From positions 1 through 46,722 of IMG/VR virus record IMGVR_UViG_3300023082_000254: a stretch of 46,722 nucleotides of DNA. One strand, 5' to 3'. Shown one piece after another: positions 28,741 through 37,919 of the stretch; position 1 is the first letter of the stretch, and every line of letters begins with the position of its first letter. The position numbers and the translations under genes were made by a program. Source of the DNA: a virus. The notes beneath the pieces were generated by a model, which did not search any database, was not told the DNA's origin, and saw nothing but the letters and a program-made list of their open reading frames with translations.

Positions 28741-29457
28741 ATGCTGAAGTATCAGATCGACAGCCTTGACGGGCTGGACGAATCCACGCGCGCGTTATAC
28801 GTGGAGAAGGACGGAAAGTTCGTCCTGGCCATCGAAGGCGCACCGCAGCCGGAGGACGTGTCCGGGCTGAAAAAGAAGGTTCAGGAGCTGCTGGACGAGA
28901 AGAAGGCCGGCGACGAGCGCCGCAGGCAGGCCGACGAGGATGCCCGCAAGGCCGCCGAAGAGCTGGCCCGGAAGGGCGGCGATGTCGAAGCTCTCGATAA
29001 GAGCTGGACCGACAAGCACGCGAAGGCCCTCGGCGAGAAAGACACCGAGATCGGGACCTTGCGCCACCAGGTGCGCGACCTGACGGTGGGCCGCACGGCC
29101 ATCGAGCTCGCAGCAGGCCTCGCGGTCGCTGGCAGCGAGCGGATCCTCTCTCGCTTCATCGAGGAACGCCTCGATATGGAAACCCGCGACGGCCGCCCCG
29201 TGGTGGTCGTGCGCGACAAGGACGGCAAGCCCTCGGCGCTGAGCGTTGATGAGCTGAAGACCGAATTCTCCAACGATCCGGCGTTCGCGCCGCTGATCGC
29301 TGGGACACGGGCATCCGGCGGCGGGGCCGGCGGTGCCAAGGGCGGCGGGGCCGCGAAAACGAAACTCTCCGACTATTCCGAGCAGGAGCGAATTGCCCTG
29401 CGCCGGGATGACCCCTCCACCTTCAACCGACTGGTTGAGGAAGCCAAGCAAAGGTAA
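28741..29457 (+). CDS. Capsid scaffold protein
   Basis: A 238-residue scaffold that guides prohead assembly and leaves afterwards. It has the usual pattern: short N-terminal domain, long charged coiled coil (LKKKVQELLDEKKAGDERRR, about 43-90), then ALGEKDTEIGTLRHQVRDL in part, and a Gly-rich linker before a C-terminal basic helix (capsid-binding end). It immediately precedes the major capsid gene. GGGAG lies before the ATG. Confidence 0.88.
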   Translation: MLKYQIDSLDGLDESTRALYVEKDGKFVLAIEGAPQPEDVSGLKKKVQELLDEKKAGDERRRQADEDARKAAEELARKGGDVEALDKSWTDKHAKALGEKDTEIGTLRHQVRDLTVGRTAIELAAGLAVAGSERILSRFIEERLDMETRDGRPVVVVRDKDGKPSALSVDELKTEFSNDPAFAPLIAGTRASGGGAGGAKGGGAAKTKLSDYSEQERIALRRDDPSTFNRLVEEAKQR

Positions 29458-29462
29458 CCCCC

Positions 29463-30491
29463 ATGGCAATCACCACCATCGGTGACATCGTCACCGGCAA
29501 TGAAGCCGTCATCGCCTCGTACCAGACGCAGGAGCCGGTCGAGAAGACTGCATTTTTCGAGTCCGGCGTGCTGACGTCGACCCCGCAGATGGCCGAGATC
29601 GCGAACGGCCCGTCCAACATCGGTAACGTGCCGTTCTGGAAGCCGATCGATGCCAGCATCGAGCCGAACTACTCGAATGACGTGTACGAGGACATCGCGG
29701 TCCCGCGCTCGATCAGCACCGGCGAGATGCAGGCCCGCGTCGCTTACCTCAACGAAGGCTTCGGTCAGGCCGACCTCACGGTTGAGCTGACGACGAAGAA
29801 TCCGCTGGAGTCCATCGCAGGCCGGCTCGACAACTTCTGGCAGCGCCAGGCACAGCGTCGCCTCATCGCGACGGCCGTCGGCATCTACAACGACAACGTC
29901 GGGGCCACCGACGCGTACCACACGCAGAACGACATGGTCGTGACTGCCGCTGGTGGCTGGGACGTGGGCGCTTACATCGACACGACCGCTACGATGGGCG
30001 ATGCGCTGAACGGCCTGGGCACCGTAGCGATGCACACGTTCGTGTACAACCAGCTGCGTAAGCAGAACCTGATCGACTTCGTGCCCGACAGCGAGCAGAA
30101 GACGCAGATCCCGTTCTATCAGGGCTCGCGCGTGGTGTTCGAGGACGGCATGCCCGTGTTCGGTGCCGGCAACGCGCGCCAGTTCCTCACCATCGTGTTC
30201 GGCGCGGGGGCCATCGGCTACGGCGCTGGCTCGCCCAAGACCCCGCTGGAGTACGAGCGCGTCGCCGCTCGTGCCAACGGTGGTGGTGTCGAGACGCTGT
30301 GGAGCCGCAAGACCTGGCTGCTCCATCCGTTCGGCTACAGCTTCACCAGCAACACGATCACGGGCAACGGAACGGAAACCACCGCCCGTTCCGCCAGCTG
30401 GTCTGATCTGGCGCTCGCCACGAACTGGAACCGCATCATGGACCGCAAGCAGGTCCCGCTGGCGTTCCTCGTGACCGGCACCGGTCAGTAA
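29463..30491 (+). CDS. Major capsid protein
   Basis: A 342-residue shell protein of the HK97-fold class used by phages with DUF4055 portals and MuF proteins. It starts AITTIGDIVTGNEAVIASYQ and contains a long loop-like N-terminal part, a spine-helix region (NPLESIAGRLDNFWQRQAQRRL in part) and FVYNQLRKQNLIDFVPDSE in part, then the P-domain sheets. There is no large cleaved pro-domain visible. It follows the scaffold by five bases. Confidence 0.93.
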   Translation: MAITTIGDIVTGNEAVIASYQTQEPVEKTAFFESGVLTSTPQMAEIANGPSNIGNVPFWKPIDASIEPNYSNDVYEDIAVPRSISTGEMQARVAYLNEGFGQADLTVELTTKNPLESIAGRLDNFWQRQAQRRLIATAVGIYNDNVGATDAYHTQNDMVVTAAGGWDVGAYIDTTATMGDALNGLGTVAMHTFVYNQLRKQNLIDFVPDSEQKTQIPFYQGSRVVFEDGMPVFGAGNARQFLTIVFGAGAIGYGAGSPKTPLEYERVAARANGGGVETLWSRKTWLLHPFGYSFTSNTITGNGTETTARSASWSDLALATNWNRIMDRKQVPLAFLVTGTGQ

Positions 30492-30498
30492 CCCACCG

Positions 30499-30524
30499 GC
30501 CGGCGCCAGAACACCGGCGCCGGC
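30499..30524 (+). other. Strong hairpin after the capsid gene
   Basis: Perfect 9-bp inverted repeat GCCGGCGCC-N8-GGCGCCGGC without a T-run, between capsid and next gene. It probably protects the capsid message from 3' decay or lowers read-through. Confidence 0.6.
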
Positions 30525-30542
30525 ATCACCGAGGACACCACC

Positions 30543-30728
30543 ATGGCCAAGGGCCTCCCGCGCTCTCTCAAGAGCGCCAAACCGCAGGTGCCCGCCGCTG
30601 CGACCGCCACCACCGTCGGCGGCGTCAAGAAGGCGGCAACCGTCGCCGCTGCAACCGATGCGGCATCCGCGATCACGCAGCTCAACGCGCTGATCACCTC
30701 CCTCAAGAACGCCGGCACGCTGGCGTAA
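30543..30728 (+). CDS. Small Ala/Lys-rich virion-region protein, 61 aa
   Basis: A 61-residue basic, Ala/Thr-rich protein ending in a helix (AITQLNALITSLKNAG). GAGGA precedes the ATG. Position after the capsid gene suggests a minor capsid or decoration protein, but nothing in the sequence proves this. Confidence 0.6.
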   Translation: MAKGLPRSLKSAKPQVPAAATATTVGGVKKAATVAAATDAASAITQLNALITSLKNAGTLA

Positions 30729-30738
30729 GGAGTTCGAC

Positions 30739-31074
30739 ATGGCAAATGACCACGGCAACGCCGACAACTACACCCGCCCGCAGGACAAGGCCCGCTGGGG
30801 CTTCGGCGGTACGGCCGACAAGATTGAACTGGGCCAGCAGACTGTGGCCGAAACGCCGGAGCAGGGCACACCGAAGCCGGCGCGTTCGAAGAAGGGCGCT
30901 GCTGCCGCGCAGAACAACGGCGGTGGTAAGCCGGGAGCGGGAGACGGCACGAGCCCGCCGGATGATCTGACCATCGACCAGGTCAAGGCCCGACTGGATG
31001 CCAAGGGCATCGAGTATGCTGCCGACGCTGACCTCCCCACGCTGCAGGACCTGCTCAAGGCAAACCAGGCTTAA
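30739..31074 (+). CDS. Protein with C-terminal HeH/LEM-like domain, 111 aa
   Basis: A 111-residue protein. The N-terminal 70 residues are polar and Gly/Pro/Lys-rich (disordered); residues about 76-109 (LTIDQVKARLDAKGIEY, LPTLQDLLKANQ) match the HeH/LEM helix-extension-helix. Such small proteins lie in head-tail joining regions of many siphophages. AAGGAG precedes the ATG. Confidence 0.7.
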   Translation: MANDHGNADNYTRPQDKARWGFGGTADKIELGQQTVAETPEQGTPKPARSKKGAAAAQNNGGGKPGAGDGTSPPDDLTIDQVKARLDAKGIEYAADADLPTLQDLLKANQA

Positions 31075-31077
31075 CCC

Positions 31078-31578
31078 ATGCTCATCATCGAAGACGGAAC
31101 CGGTAAGCCAGACGCGACGTCCTATGCGACGGCCGATGATCTGGCTGCGTATGCATCTGCGCGTGGTATGACGGTTCCGGCCGATGAGCAGGGCCGCGAG
31201 GTGCTCTTGGTGAAAGCCATGGACAAACTGGGCGAATACGACGCGCGGTGGCTGGGCTGCCGCGTATCGCCCACGCAGGCGCTGGCATGGCCTCGAAAGG
31301 ACGTGTGGCTCAATGAAGCACGCTTCCCGTCGAACACCATCCCTCGCGAGCTGCAGTACGCCCAGCTGGCCTTCGCCATCGAGGCGGTGACCAACGACCT
31401 GCAGAAGACCGTCACGCCGCAGGACACAGGACCGATCACTGAAGAGACGGTCGACGGCGCGGTGACGATCAAGTACGCCAACCCCGGCAAGATCCTGCCG
31501 GTGAGCGCGTTCGCCAAGGCTCAGACACTCGTTGCCGTGCTGCTCAAGCGCGGCGGACTCATCGCCATCCGGGCATAA
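31078..31578 (+). CDS. Head-tail adaptor (DnaT-like family)
   Basis: A 166-residue protein of the family often labelled DnaT-like: LIIEDGTGKPDATSYATADDL in part, YASARGMTVP, LVKAMDKLGEYDARWLG, AWPRKDVWLN and an IPRELQYAQLAFAIEA helix. In this place it is the head completion/adaptor protein that joins the portal ring to the connector. Confidence 0.82.
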   Translation: MLIIEDGTGKPDATSYATADDLAAYASARGMTVPADEQGREVLLVKAMDKLGEYDARWLGCRVSPTQALAWPRKDVWLNEARFPSNTIPRELQYAQLAFAIEAVTNDLQKTVTPQDTGPITEETVDGAVTIKYANPGKILPVSAFAKAQTLVAVLLKRGGLIAIRA

Positions 31579-31580
31579 GT

Positions 31581-31934
31581 ATGGCTTTCTACGAACGCAT
31601 GGCGGCCACGGCAACGCGGCTGCTGGGCAACTATGGCCAGCCGATGGCCCTTCGCCGGGTATCCGGGGCCACGGACGATCCCGCAACCGGCGAAACGACA
31701 GGCGGCGTGCCCACGGATATGCCGACGGTGGGCGTCTTCACCAGCATCTCGGCGGACTACGCAGCTGCGAATCAGGTCCTAGCTGGCGACCGGCTGGTTG
31801 TACTCGACGCTTCGCAGGAGCCGCTGATGGGCGACAGGCTTGTCGCAGGCGGGCATTCGCTTGCCATCGTACGCATCGAGCCGATCAATCCCGCTGGGAC
31901 GCCCTTGGCGTACCGCCTGCAGGTGCGCAGCTGA
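31581..31934 (+). CDS. Head-tail connector (stopper-like)
   Basis: A 117-residue beta-rich protein (GQPMALRRVSGATDDPATGE in part; AGDRLVVLDAS; GGHSLAIVRIEPINP). Size, fold type and gene order fit the head closure/stopper protein. It shares a base with the next start. Confidence 0.75.
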   Translation: MAFYERMAATATRLLGNYGQPMALRRVSGATDDPATGETTGGVPTDMPTVGVFTSISADYAAANQVLAGDRLVVLDASQEPLMGDRLVAGGHSLAIVRIEPINPAGTPLAYRLQVRS

Positions 31935-32494
31935 TGCCCGGCTTCCGTGAGAGCGTCGCCGCCTTCGCGAAGCTGGCCAACGACAACATCGACCGCGACG
32001 TGCGGGGAATCACCCTGGCACTGTTCACGGACGTCATTTTGTCGTCGCCGGTCGGCAACGCGGAGCTGTGGGCTGTGAATCGGTCGGCGGCCTATTACAA
32101 CGCCGAGGTGGAAAGCCACAACGCGGCATTGCGCGACGACCCGGCGAACCTGACGAAGGCAGGACGCCTGAAGCCAGGGCGCAAGTTGAAAGACGGCATG
32201 GACATCACGGCGCCGGCAGGCTATGTCGGTGGGCGTTTCCGTGGCAACTGGCAGACCAGTGTCACGGCGCGTGCTGATGGCACGCTCGACCGCATCGACC
32301 CAGCCGGTAGCGCGGCGATCAGCGATGTCGCTGTGAACATGGGCGGGGCAGGGTCGGTGACCCTTCTGACGAACAACCTCCCATATGCGGAGGTGCTTGA
32401 GTACGAAGGTCACAGCACCCAGGCACCTGCCGGCATGGTGCGCGTCGCAATGGCTCGAATTACACAGAACATCCCCTCGATCATCAGGCGGTAA
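31934..32494 (+). CDS. Neck/tail completion protein (HK97 gp10-like)
   Basis: A 186-residue protein with an N-terminal helix (FRESVAAFAKLANDNIDRDV in part), SSPVGNAELWAVNR, a GGRFRGNWQTSVT segment and LLTNNLPYAEVLEYEGHS in part, which are hallmarks of the gp10-like tail-completion family. It joins tail to head. Confidence 0.85.
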   Translation: MPGFRESVAAFAKLANDNIDRDVRGITLALFTDVILSSPVGNAELWAVNRSAAYYNAEVESHNAALRDDPANLTKAGRLKPGRKLKDGMDITAPAGYVGGRFRGNWQTSVTARADGTLDRIDPAGSAAISDVAVNMGGAGSVTLLTNNLPYAEVLEYEGHSTQAPAGMVRVAMARITQNIPSIIRR

Positions 32495-32497
32495 GCA

Positions 32498-32914
32498 ATG
32501 TCGGAGTTCGCGATCAATGCGGCGCTCGTAAGAGCGTGGCAGGGGGCAGGTATTGCCTATCCGACGGCGTTCGAGGGCAAGGACTTCACGCCACCCGACG
32601 CGTCGCCCTGGGCGGCCGTCTTCATGCTGCCGGCCAGCGCTGCCCCCGCCGCGCTGGGCATTCATTCGCCCATCGAGCACGTCGGCATCTTTCAGGTGGA
32701 CATCAACCACCCACTGAACGCCGGCGCGCCGGCCATGCTCAAGGACGCGGACAAGGTGGGCGGCTACTTCAGCCCGGGCGCCTCGTTCGAGTACGAGGGC
32801 ATGAACGTCAACATCGAGCGCTGCCAGCGCTCGTCGATACGCCGGTCGGAAGGCTGGCTCACCGTCTCGCTGTCCGTGCGTTGGCGCGGCTGGCAACACC
32901 GCGTCACCTCGTAA
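32498..32914 (+). CDS. Tail terminator protein
   Basis: A 138-residue protein with the DUF4128-like pattern: short helix (INAALVRAWQGAG), FQVDINHPLNAGAPAMLKDAD in part, and a C-terminal strand pair (MNVNIERCQRSSI; LTVSLSVRWRGW). It caps the tail tube at its final length. Gene order before the tube protein supports this. Confidence 0.82.
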   Translation: MSEFAINAALVRAWQGAGIAYPTAFEGKDFTPPDASPWAAVFMLPASAAPAALGIHSPIEHVGIFQVDINHPLNAGAPAMLKDADKVGGYFSPGASFEYEGMNVNIERCQRSSIRRSEGWLTVSLSVRWRGWQHRVTS

Positions 32915-32930
32915 CCGGAGAAACACCCTT

Positions 32931-33878
32931 ATGACCGCTGGCATCGCCGCATCGGGCGCTCGCGTCGCCTACTACTACGTCGCCGAGGCTGCCGATGGCA
33001 CCATCTCGGCAACCGTACCCGCGTTCAAGCCGATCCGCCTGACGCAGAATGGGCTGCAGGAGCAGACCAGCGAGATTACGTCGAACGAGATTTCGCCCGA
33101 CCGCCACCGCAAGGCATCTCGCCGTGGCGCCACGACGCTGAGCGGTGACCTCGTCGGCGAGCTCTCCTTCGGCACGTTCGATGATCTTCTCGAGGCCGCT
33201 TTCTGTGGCACCTGGGCGAACAACGTCCTGAAGACGGGCACCGTGCGACGCAGCTTCGCCGTGCTCAAGCGCAACCTCGATATCGGCATCGATACGATCT
33301 ACCGCGGCGTGCAGGTCAACCAGCTGAAACTGGCCTGCCCGCTGCAGGAGAAGATCACCGCCACGTTCTCGGTCGTGGGCAAGGCGGAAGAGAATTATGC
33401 CGTGCCCGCTGGGGCCACCTTCGCCCAGCCCACCACTACCGACTACATGACCACGTTCGATGGCTCCCTCGAGCTGGACGACGCCGAGTTCAATGCAGCG
33501 ACCGACCTGAACGTCACGCTGGGCAACAACATCGCTGCCAAGTACAGCCTCTTCAACCGCCCGGCTTACGCCATGAAGATCGGCATGATCGATGTGACCG
33601 GCGACCTGTCCGCCTACATCGAAGATGCGGTCCTCAAGACGAAGTACCGGAACGAGGTCGACACCGAGATGGTGGTGACCATGACGGACAAGGCGGCCGA
33701 CGGCAACGCCTACGTGCTGGGCCTGCCGCGTGAGCGCTTCACGTCCGCCCAGGACAGCTACAACGCCGACGACCTCGGCATCCAGCAGCTCAACTTCCGC
33801 GCGCTGTACGACACCGACAGCACGACCGAGCTGCAGCTCACGCGCGTCGCGTACGTCGCACCCGCACCCGGCCCGTAA
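32931..33878 (+). CDS. Major tail tube protein
   Basis: A 315-residue tube protein that stacks as rings in the siphophage tail. Features are FKPIRLTQNGLQEQTSEITSNEI in part, HRKASRRGATTLSGDLVGELS in part, and later NYNADDLG-like tail end. It belongs to the phage tube_2-like class and is followed by a hairpin and the tail chaperones. GGAG precedes the ATG. Confidence 0.9.
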   Translation: MTAGIAASGARVAYYYVAEAADGTISATVPAFKPIRLTQNGLQEQTSEITSNEISPDRHRKASRRGATTLSGDLVGELSFGTFDDLLEAAFCGTWANNVLKTGTVRRSFAVLKRNLDIGIDTIYRGVQVNQLKLACPLQEKITATFSVVGKAEENYAVPAGATFAQPTTTDYMTTFDGSLELDDAEFNAATDLNVTLGNNIAAKYSLFNRPAYAMKIGMIDVTGDLSAYIEDAVLKTKYRNEVDTEMVVTMTDKAADGNAYVLGLPRERFTSAQDSYNADDLGIQQLNFRALYDTDSTTELQLTRVAYVAPAPGP

Positions 33879-33884
33879 TCCTCT

Positions 33885-33904
33885 AGGCGCGCTTTGGCGC
33901 GCCT
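33885..33904 (+). other. Hairpin between tube and chaperone genes
   Basis: Perfect stem AGGCGCGC, loop TTTG, stem GCGCGCCT, no T-run. It may stabilise the tube message or reduce expression of the low-copy tail genes downstream. Confidence 0.65.
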
Positions 33905-33927
33905 GACTCTCCCTGCCTGATAATGGA

Positions 33928-34353
33928 ATGCCTGTGACCGATACCAAGAACACTCCCATCGCCGCCGAAATGTCGGCCTTCGCCACGCGCAAGATCACCA
34001 ACGGTGGCGTGACGCTCGCGCTGACGCTGCCGGATGGCACGCCAACGTCGCGCTACATCGTGGTGCGGAATTACCGCTGCGACGCGTATCGGACGAAAAT
34101 CGCCGAGATCCGCGACCGCATCTCCGAGAATGGCAAGCCCGACGAGGCACAGCGCGAGGCGGATCGCCTGGCGCTCGTCTCCAGCCTTGTCGTGGACTGG
34201 AACTTCGATATGGAATGCACTCCGGCCAACGTCGCCACGTTCCTGAGCGAGGCCCAGCTCGTCGCCGAGCAGGTCGACCGCTTCGCCATGGACGATGAGC
34301 GTTTTTTCGGGAAAGGCTCGGCCGCTTCTACCGATGGGTCCAAGGCGAGCTGA
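33928..34353 (+). CDS. Tail assembly chaperone G
   Basis: A 141-residue chaperone that binds the tape measure during tail assembly. The mid part (LVSSLVVDWNFDMECTP, ATFLSEAQLVAEQVD) is typical. A -1 slippery site at 34302-34308 near its 3' end lets some ribosomes continue into the T frame, giving the GT fusion of about 240 residues. Confidence 0.88.
   Translation: MPVTDTKNTPIAAEMSAFATRKITNGGVTLALTLPDGTPTSRYIVVRNYRCDAYRTKIAEIRDRISENGKPDEAQREADRLALVSSLVVDWNFDMECTPANVATFLSEAQLVAEQVDRFAMDDERFFGKGSAASTDGSKAS
34302..34308 (+). other. Programmed -1 frameshift site, T TTT TTC
   Basis: In the G reading frame the codons are CGT TTT TTC, so the heptamer T TTT TTC is in exact X XXY YYZ register. A -1 slip leads into an open frame running to 34649 with natural protein sequence immediately after the site. 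A lambda-like GGGAAAG follows directly but is in the wrong register. Confidence 0.85.
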
Positions 34354-34649
34354 AGCTCGACGTCGTGCGGGGTAAGCAGACCGCACGACAGATACTCACG
34401 AAGCACTGGAAGGCCACCGGCAAGAAGCCGCGTCAGCTGACCGACCACGGCGAGTGTCCGGAGGGATTCGATTCCCTCATGGACACGTTCTACCGGCTCT
34501 GCCGGCAGCGCCCGCGTGCGATGGGCATGGACCCCATCAGCCACACCGAGATCGACGCCTTCCAGCGACTGGAGGGCCTTTCACTGCGCCCATGGCAGGT
34601 GCAGGCCATCGAACAGATCGACGCGTTCTGGCGCGCCGTTCAACCCTGA
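34308..34649 (+). CDS. T extension of the GT tail chaperone (reached by frameshift)
   Basis: The -1 frame adds 113 residues to G: a helical, basic region (FYRWVQGELKLDVVRGKQTA in part; ILTKHWKATGKKP) and a C-terminal domain (DAFQRLEGLSLRPWQVQAIEQ in part). T-type extensions bind the tube protein and bring it to the tape measure. No good independent start exists (GTG 34365 only), so production as GT fusion is expected. Confidence 0.82.
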   Translation, partial: RERLGRFYRWVQGELKLDVVRGKQTARQILTKHWKATGKKPRQLTDHGECPEGFDSLMDTFYRLCRQRPRAMGMDPISHTEIDAFQRLEGLSLRPWQVQAIEQIDAFWRAVQP

Positions 34650-34658
34650 GGACGTCAT

Positions 34659-37600
34659 GTGACGGATGAAACCGCCCGCCTAGTCGTAGCGGTCGACAGC
34701 ACGTCGGCCACGAAAGCTACGGACGTGCTCGATGCGATGACGAACTCGGCAGGCAATGCCGAGGATACGGTCGCCGCGCTTTCCAAGGCCTTTGGACCGG
34801 TGGCAGCGGAGATCGCTCGCCTTACTGCTGCCATCGACCGCCAGGTCAGCTCGTACGACAGCCTTGCCACGGTGAATCGCGCCGTGGCGACGGCGAACGC
34901 CCAGGCGACGAAGACCACGGACGATCAGGCTAAGGCCACTGAAGCCCTTGGCGAGACGTCGGAGCAGGCTCGGGACCGCATCCGCGAGATGGTGCAGGCC
35001 TCGCTGGAGCAGGCGCGCGCTGACGCGGCGGCCATCGAATCGACCCAGAAGCGTAGCGATGCGGCGAAGTCTGTCGTTACCGACCTCAACGCACAGGTGG
35101 CCGCAAGCCGCCGGGCACAGGAAGCGGCGGAGGAATACCGGGCGAAATCAGCGGCCAGTGCGGCTGCAGCGAAGCAGGGCGCCGCTGGCACGGATGCGCA
35201 GCGCGACGCGCTCGACAAGCTGCTGAAGCAGATCGACCCGACCATTGCCGCTCTTGAGCGGCTGGACAAGCTGGAAGATCAGCTCGGAAAGGCAAAGTCC
35301 GGCGGCCTGATCGGCGGCGATGACTTCGAGCGCTTCGCGTCCACGATCCAGCAGCGCCGCAAGGACATCGCGGACGCGGGCGAGAGCGTGCATGGGCTGG
35401 GCCTGAACGCGGCGGCGGCGAAGCAGGAGCTCGGAACCCTGATTGCCCAGCTGGCCCGGGGCGACATCAGCGGCTTCGCGTCGTCTCTGGGCACCGCGGC
35501 GAATAACACGGGGTTACTGGCCGCTGCGCTAACGCCAGTTGGCGCGGTGGTGGGCATGGCCGCTCTCGCCGTCGGCTCTCTCGCGACTGCCTCAGTAGCT
35601 GGCGCTCTCGATCAGCAGGCTTTGACGAAGGCTATCGTCAGCACCGGCGATGCCGCCGGCGTCACGGCGGATCAGGTGAACGGCATGGTCGCCGCGATCG
35701 GTGCCAGCAGCGGCCAGTACGGGCGTGCGCGCGAAGCGCTGACGCGGTTGATCGCTTCCGGAAAGGTCACCGGCGATTCGCTGCAGCAGGCCGGGCAGCT
35801 TGCGGTCGACATGGCCGAAGTCACCGGGAAGAGCATTCAGGAAGCCGTGGCTTCCATTGCCTCGCTACGCGATGACCCGGTCAGGTCGGTGAAGGCGCTG
35901 GATGATCAGTACCACGTCCTGAGCGCGACGCAGTATGCGTACATCAAGCAGCTGCAAGAGCAGGGCGACACTGAAAAGGCTGCAGCTGTTGCGCAGGACG
36001 CGGAGGCAACAGCCTTCAGTGCGCGGGCCAAGAAAGTGCAGGACGATCTGGGATACCTCGAGCGAGCATGGACCAGCCTCGGCCGCGTAGCGTCTGCGAC
36101 GTGGGAGTCCATGAAGGGCATCGGTCGCGGGCCGACGACCGAGGATCAGCTGAAGACCATCGATCAGAAGATCGAGGTTCTGAAGACGGGGACCGTAAAT
36201 CCGACCACAGGCAACTGGGAGGTTCCCGACGACGCTCAGAAGAAGATCACGGACCTTCTGGCTCAGAAAACGGCCATCTCCGCTGGGGCTGACTGGGACA
36301 AGTGGGTAGCGGCCAACGATGCCGATAACCGCAGGATCCAGGACGAGGGCAAGAAGGCCACCGATACCCTCGACGATTACGGGCGCCGAGCCAAGGACGA
36401 CGAGGCGAAGGCGAAAGACATCGCAAAGGTGAAGGCTGCGACGCAGGCGGCGCTGGCGGCACGACCTCAGGATCGCGCTGCCATCGAGGCGCAGCAGACG
36501 GCCGCGCTCAAGTACATCGATACGCAGTACACGGACAAGGCCGGCCAGAGCGCCGCGAAGGCCATCGACAGCGCGGAGATCGCCGCCGAGGCCCAGAAGT
36601 TCAAGGACGCCCTAGGCGTCATCACTTCGTCGTACACGAACGCGCAGCGTGAGCTCGACACGCAGCACAAGGCGGGTGCCCTTTCGGATACCGCGTATTA
36701 TCAGCTGTCCATCGACAACCTCAACAAGGAAGAGGCGGCACAGGAAGCGGCCATCAAGGCCGAGATTGCACGGCTCCAGCAGCGGAAGGTCACCGGCGCC
36801 GAGGCCATAAAAAATACGCAGCAGATCTCCACGCTGCAGGACCAAGCAGCGAAGGTGGCCGCCGACGCATCCAGTAAGGCGCGGGTGCTGTCGGAAGAAG
36901 AGGCCGCAGCGAAGGACAAAGCCGCTCGTGCCATCAATGCCTACGTGGATGCCCTCGGGCGGCAAGAGACAGCAGCGCGTGCGGATGCCGACCTTCAGGT
37001 GCAGCGCCTGTCGATGGGCGACCGTGAGTTCGCTAACATGCAGCGGATCATCTCGATTCGCCGGCAGGGCGCTGACGAGCAGGTTCGCCTAGCTTCGCAG
37101 CTGAGCAATAAGCAGATCGACCAGTCCGCGTACGACGCGCAGGCGCAGGCTCAGCAGGCGAGCACCGACCGACTCGTGCAGATCGAAGAGGATGGCCAGA
37201 AGCGTATCGATGCCGCACGGTCCGACTGGACCACCGGCTCGCGGCGCGCCATGGCGGAGCTCAACGATCAAGCGACCGACACGGCGGGCTCGTTCTATTC
37301 ATTCGTCACGTCCACCAGCGGCAACCTTTCGGACTTCCTGACCACGGCAGCGACGAAGGGCACGGCCAGCATCAAGAGCTTCGTCTCGACCGTGCTCACC
37401 GAAGCCACCCGGCTGGCGTCGAATCGCGCTGTGTCTTCGTTGCTCAGCTACGGCCTCAGCTTCCTGACCCCGGGCACTTCGGGCGCGTCGTCGGGCTCCA
37501 GCGGTTTCAGCCTCACTGGTGGCACGTACGCCGGCAGCGGATCCACGGCGATCACGTGGGGCGGTGCCCGCGCAGGTGGTGGCTCGGTGAATCCGAGCAG

Positions 37601-37919
37601 CGCCTACCGCGTCGCGGAACAGGGCCCCGAGGTCTACAAGGACGCCGGCGGCCAGAGCTACCTGCTTACCGGTGACCAGGGCGGCACGATCAGCCCTGTG
37701 CGCGCTGGCGACGGGCAGGCGACCGGATCTGGGACGGGCGGCGTGCAGGTCGCCGTGAGCATCACCATTGCCAGTGATGGCACCTCATCGGCCGAGGTCA
37801 ACGCGGCCGATGCTGGGGCGCTGGGTCAGCAACTGGGTGAGCAGATGCAGGCCGTCGCGGAGCAGGTACTCGCCAGGAGCATGCAGCCGGGCGGAAAACT
37901 CTGGAGGTTACGTGGCTGA
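34659..37919 (+). CDS. Tape measure protein
   Basis: A 1086-residue protein that sets tail length and enters the host envelope. Order: N-terminal coiled coil (50-210), membrane-like segment (about 285-315, LLAAALTPVGAVVGMAALAV), lambda H/TMP_2-like region (318-480, QQALTKAIVSTGDAAGVTAD in part), a long coiled coil (500-860), a lambda tail H C-terminal module (about 880-960, FLTTAATKGTASIKSFVSTV), and a Gly/Ser-rich end with VAEQGPEVY. Starts at GTG nine bases after GAGGA. At about 1.5 angstrom per residue the tail would be near 160 nm (estimate). Confidence 0.95.
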   Translation: MTDETARLVVAVDSTSATKATDVLDAMTNSAGNAEDTVAALSKAFGPVAAEIARLTAAIDRQVSSYDSLATVNRAVATANAQATKTTDDQAKATEALGETSEQARDRIREMVQASLEQARADAAAIESTQKRSDAAKSVVTDLNAQVAASRRAQEAAEEYRAKSAASAAAAKQGAAGTDAQRDALDKLLKQIDPTIAALERLDKLEDQLGKAKSGGLIGGDDFERFASTIQQRRKDIADAGESVHGLGLNAAAAKQELGTLIAQLARGDISGFASSLGTAANNTGLLAAALTPVGAVVGMAALAVGSLATASVAGALDQQALTKAIVSTGDAAGVTADQVNGMVAAIGASSGQYGRAREALTRLIASGKVTGDSLQQAGQLAVDMAEVTGKSIQEAVASIASLRDDPVRSVKALDDQYHVLSATQYAYIKQLQEQGDTEKAAAVAQDAEATAFSARAKKVQDDLGYLERAWTSLGRVASATWESMKGIGRGPTTEDQLKTIDQKIEVLKTGTVNPTTGNWEVPDDAQKKITDLLAQKTAISAGADWDKWVAANDADNRRIQDEGKKATDTLDDYGRRAKDDEAKAKDIAKVKAATQAALAARPQDRAAIEAQQTAALKYIDTQYTDKAGQSAAKAIDSAEIAAEAQKFKDALGVITSSYTNAQRELDTQHKAGALSDTAYYQLSIDNLNKEEAAQEAAIKAEIARLQQRKVTGAEAIKNTQQISTLQDQAAKVAADASSKARVLSEEEAAAKDKAARAINAYVDALGRQETAARADADLQVQRLSMGDREFANMQRIISIRRQGADEQVRLASQLSNKQIDQSAYDAQAQAQQASTDRLVQIEEDGQKRIDAARSDWTTGSRRAMAELNDQATDTAGSFYSFVTSTSGNLSDFLTTAATKGTASIKSFVSTVLTEATRLASNRAVSSLLSYGLSFLTPGTSGASSGSSGFSLTGGTYAGSGSTAITWGGARAGGGSVNPSSAYRVAEQGPEVYKDAGGQSYLLTGDQGGTISPVRAGDGQATGSGTGGVQVAVSITIASDGTSSAEVNAADAGALGQQLGEQMQAVAEQVLARSMQPGGKLWRLRG

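Noticed and set aside
29373-30767. Long minus-strand ORF (464 codons) opposite the capsid gene
   Set aside because: It is the antisense shadow of the major capsid gene in GC-rich DNA; its sequence is low-quality (His/Arg/Val/Gly-rich) and has no ribosome site.
34309-34315. GGGAAAG as the G/GT slippery site
   Set aside because: Identical to the lambda heptamer but read GGG AAA GGC in the zero frame, so it is out of register; T TTT TTC just before is in register.
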